From Oscillospiraceae bacterium (GTDB taxonomy: Bacteria > Bacillota_A > Clostridia > Oscillospirales > CAG-272): a DNA stretch of 12,852 nucleotides. The stretch is from assembly GCA_015064195.1 (NCBI GenBank), contig SVSO01000071.1, positions 1 to 12,852 on the forward strand. The letters are read 5' to 3'. Made by a program: the position numbers and the translations under genes. The notes under the pieces were generated by a model that saw only the letters and a list, made by a program, of their open reading frames with translations, did not search any database and had not been told where the DNA came from. Shown here piece after piece: positions 12,328 to 12,852 of this stretch; within the stretch, counting starts at the first letter, position 1; every line of letters starts with the position of its first letter.

Positions 12328-12852
12328 ACGATGCGGTTGAGACCCGTGCCGGTTTTGGCGTAGCTGTCCATGGAAGCGGCGATGACAGCCAGCAGACGCT
12401 CACGGGATGCCTTGCTTGCCCATGCAATGTGGGGGGTGATGATGCAGTTTTTCGCCGTCAGCAGCGGATTTTCGGGGAGTGCAGGTTCAACAGCCAGCAC
12501 ATCCAGCGCCGCACCAGCCAGCTTGCCGGAATTCAGTGCCGCTGCCACATCCGCCTCGTTCAGCACTGCGCCGCGGGAGGTGTTGATGAGATATGCGCCG
12601 TCCTTCATTCTTTCGATCATCGCCGCATTCACCATGCCCCGCGTCGCATCGGACAGCGGGCAATGGAGGGAGATGGCGTCGCTTTCCGCAAGAAGCGTCT
12701 CAAGCGGCACGAATTTCACTGTGTCTGTGTCATCGTGATGATGAGGCGTGTGGGCGATGACCCGCATTCCGAGGGCCGATGCCGCCGCCGCGACACGCTG
12801 TCCGATGTTGCCGCAGCCGATGAGTCCCAGCGTGAGATCCGCAAGCTCGGTG
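12324..12852 (-). CDS. D-2-hydroxyacid dehydrogenase, C-terminal part (cut by the window edge)
   Basis: The last 175 codons of a gene whose 5' part lies beyond base 12852. The visible frame begins TELADLTLGLIGCGNIGQRV, with the NAD-binding loop G-C-G-N-I-G at visible residues 12-17. The family's catalytic set follows: R93 in NTSRGAV, E122 in LAVEPALPENPL and H141 in TPHIAW. The ending PHIAWASKASRERLL resembles glycerate dehydrogenase/hydroxypyruvate reductase-type members, which interconvert 2-keto and D-2-hydroxy acids with NAD(P)H. The exact substrate needs the missing N-terminal catalytic half. Its TGA overlaps the ATG of the acetyltransferase gene. The open frame continues to the edge without a stop, so truncation is only by the window. 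Confidence 0.93.
   Translation of the reverse strand, partial: TELADLTLGLIGCGNIGQRVAAAASALGMRVIAHTPHHHDDTDTVKFVPLETLLAESDAISLHCPLSDATRGMVNAAMIERMKDGAYLINTSRGAVLNEADVAAALNSGKLAGAALDVLAVEPALPENPLLTAKNCIITPHIAWASKASRERLLAVIAASMDSYAKTGTGLNRIV

Overview
The window looks like a chromosome segment from a moderately GC-rich Firmicute, most likely a gut-type Clostridia. The reasons are strong GGAGG-type ribosome sites, a textbook sigma-A promoter, short gene spacing and a zinc tripeptidase of PepT type. No rRNA or taxon marker is present, so the organism call is inference. Every intact gene lies on the minus strand. They are read from high to low coordinates.

Region 1 (12852 down to 10268) is a tight three-gene housekeeping run. 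It holds the C-terminal part of a D-2-hydroxyacid dehydrogenase (cut by the window edge), a protein with two GNAT acetyltransferase domains, and peptidase T. Consecutive genes overlap by ATGA, so translation is probably coupled.

Region 2 (10267 to about 10167) is an AT-rich gap with a near-perfect promoter (TTGACA, 17 bp, TATACT). It launches a ten-gene operon down to 227. No terminator separates it from pepT.

Region 3 (10166 to 227) is the striking part. In order it encodes: a WXG100-like protein with a W-x-D turn; a 248-residue coiled-coil protein; two more W-x-D proteins; a protein with FTPP repeats, a B-box/RING-like zinc module and membrane helices; an orphan 63-residue protein; an E2-like (ubiquitin-conjugating fold) protein; a JAMM/MPN metalloprotease; a ThiF/E1-like enzyme; and a 1456-residue FtsK/EssC-type ATPase with one intact and three degenerate ATPase modules. 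This joins a type VII secretion-like core (WXG100-like proteins plus FtsK/EssC ATPase) to an E1-E2-JAMM ubiquitin-like conjugation set with a possible membrane-bound E3-like zinc protein. The usual T7SS membrane partners and an obvious ubiquitin-like modifier are not in the window. A hairpin plus T-tract between the E2 and JAMM genes may lower expression of the distal JAMM-E1-ATPase part.

Region 4 (226 to 1) holds a compact bidirectional terminator directly after the ATPase stop codon, then on the plus strand the last ~28 codons of an AraC-type regulator. That fragment is cut off abruptly by about 110 bases that do not look coding and may be the edge of an inserted element.

Working model (inference): the small helical proteins and the coiled-coil protein are substrates or structural parts handled by the ATPase. 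The E1/E2 pair modifies a protein C-terminus or a lysine in this set, the JAMM protein reverses or trims the modification, and the zinc/membrane protein brings the machinery to the membrane.
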